A DNA stretch of 64,000 nucleotides, taken from Cryptomeria japonica. Taxonomy: Eukaryota; Streptophyta; Pinopsida; Cupressales; Cupressaceae. The position numbers were made by a program, and so were the translations under genes. Location: contig NC_081407.1 of assembly GCF_030272615.1 (NCBI RefSeq), positions 373,388,998 to 373,452,997 of the forward strand. The letters run 5' to 3'. Under the pieces are notes generated by a model. It was not told the DNA's origin. It did no database searches and saw only the letters and a list, made by a program, of their open reading frames with translations. This document shows positions 60,838 through 64,000 of the stretch, in pieces. How positions within the stretch are numbered: position 1 is the stretch's first letter; each line of letters starts with the position of its first letter.

Positions 60838-61421
60838 GATGATGGCTATGTGGGCTCCGCTACAATGAACAATATTCAGAAATCAACAAAGTGACAAATG
60901 CAAATGTCACTTTCAAGGTATATACTTTCATTCCTTTACCTTTACTTTCAAAACCCTAATTTTCCTCTTTCACTCATTTCATCATAACTTGAGTTTGGGA
61001 GATGCGATTTTCGAACTGTTTGTTGTGTAGGAATCGTATTTTCATTCTCCTACTCTCGGGATGTTTCAAAAAGTGCTCTGATGAAGCCTTTTCAGTGAAC
61101 ATCCCTCATCAATACTCTCTTACACAATTTGTCGTAAGTAAACATGCTACCCTGTTTCACCTCCCTAATAAGCAAGCCGAAATAGGGGTGGCATATAGCT
61201 ACTCACAAATTTCATCACTTTCCTTAGTAAGCATTAGGTTATTTTGTGATCTAACATGTGTTTTGTAGGGTGCAGTTCCTAACTGTGTACTGCAGATACC
61301 GCTGGGGGCTTCGTTCGACAGACTTATGGATATATCCTTTTTTTTCAAATGATGTTTACTTTCTGTACTTTAGCTTGCATATGCATGTAGTACTCATATG
61401 ACCGCTAAAGTGGGGGCTAAA
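60838..61421 (+). other. e2 region before the right LTR, with polypurine tract
   Basis: AT-rich sequence with no convincing gene; on the minus strand it would be the promoter of the antisense PMD gene. The polypurine tract AAAGTGGGGGCTAAA occupies 61407-61421. Confidence 0.6.
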
Positions 61422-63081
61422 TGTAGCGTCGTAAAGTGTACGCACTTGCTAGGGTGGTACAATTTCACACCTAGTTTAGCACCCGCTTTGGTGCATTTTA
61501 CATTTTGCATTGCATTTCTCCTTTAGCACTTAATTAATCAAATTAATTAGGTCTAAGGTCCTATTTCACCATTCTCCACATCATAAAGTTGGGCCCTTTC
61601 GTTGAAGCGTGCCCTTTTCATTTTATTCCTCCAATACATCATTCAATCAAAAACCCTAATTAGGCCCTATTCTGAGCTTGGGGGCTTGATTTCGGGGGTC
61701 AAAACATCTCGAAATCACCTGTAACTTCGGGATTCTCTCTAAAATCATCATATCTGACGGCCCTGAAAATTTGGTGAAAAGTTGCCGGGACCATGGCGCC
61801 CGGAGTGCACACGGTCCTAGACATTTTTCCCAAAATTTTAGGAGCACGATCCAATCACAAAATAAAGCTTAACCCCAAGAAATTGGCGGGATATTCAATC
61901 TCTAGGTCGGCCAAAAGTGAAATTAAGACCTAGGGTTTCATACATAAGAGCTCTCTTTCTTCATTAGAAAGGATCCGATTTTTGTTTTCAGGAACCTTAC
62001 ATGCAGCGAAAGAGCAGATCTTTTGAAGACTTCAACAACATTCAACATCCCTCTATCAAGCATTTATCAATTCCATTCATCCATTTAGGGCTTGGAAGAC
62101 ATTGAAGAACAATAGGAGATTACCGACTGAAGATTGGCTTGTACCCCTCCCTTGGGGGTTGGGTATGATTTCATGTTGTTTTCATGTCTTTGCATAAGCT
62201 TCAATATATCATTTATCCATGCTTTAGATCACTTTGCATCTTGATTTAGAGCATTTACATTATCATTTACAAGCAATTAGGGTTTACTTTCTAGGTTGCT
62301 CTAGTTTGCTTACTTGCATTTTAGATCTTGCACACACACAAGGTCTGCACACACATTACTTTTACAATACAAATTGGCTATTCGTGGAGGTGGAAATCAC
62401 CGAAGCGGGGGTTTGACTAAGGCAAAACCCTATATAGCCGCCCAAACACCTTTTTCAGATATAAGTGTAGATCTCGAGATTCAGACGACGTCGCAAGTTG
62501 CAGATCCGAAAGAAGCAGACGGAGACGAAACCACACACCAACTTTCAGAGCAGAAGACCAGGACAGGGGCGTGGGGTGCCCTGGTCCTGCCAGGACAGGG
62601 GTGCTAGGCGCCCTGGTCCCTGGGAGAGGGGCGCTGGGCGCCCTGGTCCTCCTGACAGACAACATTTCCGACAGTTTTCCAAAGTGTAGAATAGCAGCTT
62701 CAGGTGCAGTTTTAGGTGCAGAATCAGGACAGTGGCACCCGCGCCCTCGTCCCGAACATTTCCACTCAGATTTTGACTCCAGGTACGCATTTGCATTTTT
62801 GTCTTGTCCTTGTGTTTACAGCTTTCCAGAGTTTAAGTTCAATTCTGCAATCTTGTTATTAGTTCATACTTGCATTTTGAGGTTAGGGATCGAACTTGCA
62901 TCATTTTATCTTTCAATTTCAACAAAGGAATAGAAACCCTAATAGGTAGCCCGTGGCTCTCTCTTTCACAAAAAGAAGTAGCCAATTGTGTGATACCTCT
63001 AGGCTCTTTCATATTCTGTAATGTGTGTCAAAAGGTAGGATTAGGGCATCTTAACCTAGTCTCGCTTTTTTCTCCCACACA
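61422..63081 (+). repeat. Right LTR of e2
   Basis: Same length as the left LTR (1660 bp) with about 35 substitutions. TATATAG is at 62431-62437. The CATGGCGCCCGGAG motif and the three GC-rich inverted units (62560-62660) are conserved. Confidence 0.95.
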
Positions 63082-63655
63082 AGCAGTTACACTTCAGCCA
63101 AGAAAAATTATTCCACACCTGTTTCCACCAGTGTACCTCTTTTCCCTCTATTTTTTGGTTCAACAATTCCCAGTATCCACTAGCCACAATAAAGACGCCC
63201 TTAGGATTTGGAGACCAAGCAAGCCCATCCATACCCTTGAGGTAACTACAGTGTCTACTCACCAGAATGCTATGCAACTCAATACACTTTTCGTCCATCC
63301 CAACAACCGACCACTCATTAGGAGCCTTCCACCGCTCCAAATCCAGCCGCCCACACCTATAAACAACCTTGAAGTCACTCACCCTTGACCACCCCACCTC
63401 CAAAAATCTCTGGCACAGATTCCCAAGGTTAGGAAACTGATCAAAGATGGGGGTATCCATCCCAAGAGTCGTTCCAAAAAAAGACCTCTTCCCCCCTTCT
63501 GCAAATCCAAAAGAGTCCCGCCTTAATGACAAAAGCCCCCCTCTTGAGAGTAGACCAGATTGTTGAGCCCTTTCCCTTAAGCAGATATCTAGGGATTTCC
63601 TCCATTTGGATCCTTTGCATATATTTGTTGGTGAAAATCCTAGCCCAACCTCGAT
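63082..63655 (-). pseudogene. Upstream part of minus-strand LINE ORF2
   Basis: C-terminal ORF2 sequence after the RT domain. The frame 63695-63441 includes GWARIFTNKYMQRIQ and EVFFWNDSWDGYPHL. A frameshift near 63460 moves to the frame that runs down to the e2 insertion (LERWKAPNEWSVVG.., SWLKCN). Beyond AGCAG the frame resumes at 50348 with FAWTLALNRCLTW. The LINE was therefore already in place when e2 inserted. Its upstream side is cut at 63656 by another element. Confidence 0.82.
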
Positions 63656-64000
63656 TGTAATGCCCCGCTAGGAACCCGAAAGGAAAACAACACATCTAGG
63701 CAACTAAAAGGTGAAATATAATTTTTTTTAAAGATTAGGTGCATTAATTATAACATTGCACATTTAATTACACAAGCGGAAGTCTAACAATGACATCCTA
63801 AAGGGTTACCAATGAAGATTACTTCGAAACTAAAACAACTACAAAAGGTTAATCCAATTATCCATCTAATTAGGGAAACTCAATTGCAATTAATTAAACC
63901 ATTCTTATAAAACCTAATTCCATATTGAAAGATTTAAAGTGTTGCAATATATTTACTTTCAATGATTCATTTACACATATGAAGAAAGATAGCTGAAATA
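63656..64000 (+). repeat. Start of another probable LTR, running off the window
   Basis: TGTAATGCCCCGCTAGG begins exactly where LINE coding similarity stops. It resembles the LTR-like start TGTAACACCCCTCTAGG at 40192. The end, and any target duplication, lie outside the window. Confidence 0.5.

Larger units (their letters stand above)
50354..63081 (+). mobile_element. Tat-lineage Ty3/gypsy retrotransposon (e2), 12.7 kb, gag-less
   Basis: The two LTRs are 1660 bp each (50354-52013 and 61422-63081), starting TGTAGCGTCGTAAA and ending TCCCACACA. A perfect AGCAG target-site duplication lies at 50349-50353 and 63082-63086. The primer-binding site is at 52017, and a polypurine tract (AAAGTGGGGGCTAAA) sits before 61422. 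I count about 35 LTR differences by eye (near 2%), mostly transitions. The polyprotein has no capsid domain. An antisense spliced PMD gene follows pol. e2 is inserted in the LINE ORF2 zinc-finger region, where the LINE frame resumes after removing e2 plus one copy of the duplication. Confidence 0.95.

Overview
This is plant nuclear DNA made almost entirely of nested transposable elements. I see no intact host gene, rRNA or tRNA gene. The size and age of the nested elements, the AT-rich background and the Tat-lineage Ty3/gypsy retrotransposons suggest a large seed-plant genome, possibly a gymnosperm; the species is inference only.

Layout. 1-3587 is decayed AT-rich sequence. A degenerate LTR-like repeat (copy A, 3588-25270) is split by two younger insertions. 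The first is a 2.6 kb non-autonomous copia-like LTR element (3651-6264, TSD AGGGA). The second is a complete 17.7 kb Tat-type element, here 'e1' (7150-24853, TSD CTTAT). 24854-29147 is older repeat sequence with a broken LINE ORF1. 29148-36032 is a 6.9 kb element bounded by inverted repeats, whose core is (CT)n/(GA)n tracts and a 20-bp satellite that alternates in orientation. 36830-38168 is copy B of the LTR-like repeat. About 38764-40241 holds a copia-type fragment on the minus strand. 44059-47650 (-) is a long decayed gene I do not recognise, with a GCGAAA-type repeat cluster upstream of it. A minus-strand LINE (about 49100-50353 and 63082-63655) is split inside its C-terminal zinc-finger region by a second Tat-type element, 'e2' (50354-63081, 12.7 kb, TSD AGCAG). 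The window ends in the start of another probable LTR (63656 onward).

How the parts work together. e1 codes for Gag and a polyprotein with protease, G-patch-like region, reverse transcriptase, RNase H, a second (archaeal-type) RNase H and integrase. e2 has the same pol order but no recognisable capsid domain or zinc knuckle, and five nonsense codons. Both elements share an 18-nt primer-binding site that I match to tRNA-Trp. Both also carry, downstream of pol and on the opposite strand, a gene for a plant mobile domain (PMD) protein.

The main discovery candidate is the shared design of these antisense PMD genes. Each has a short first exon starting Met-Pro, a predicted phase-0 first intron, and then the PMD exon. 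Each predicted first intron holds an array of GC-rich palindromic hexamers: AGCGCT in e1, GGCGCC in e2. In e1 the same AGCGCT motif also fills the sense leader just after the primer-binding site, in inverted orientation to the 3' array. The two arrays could pair in genomic RNA, or be a shared regulatory target of both transcripts. e2's antisense gene has a second, 81-nt intron with a textbook TACTAAC branch site, which argues for real antisense mRNA.
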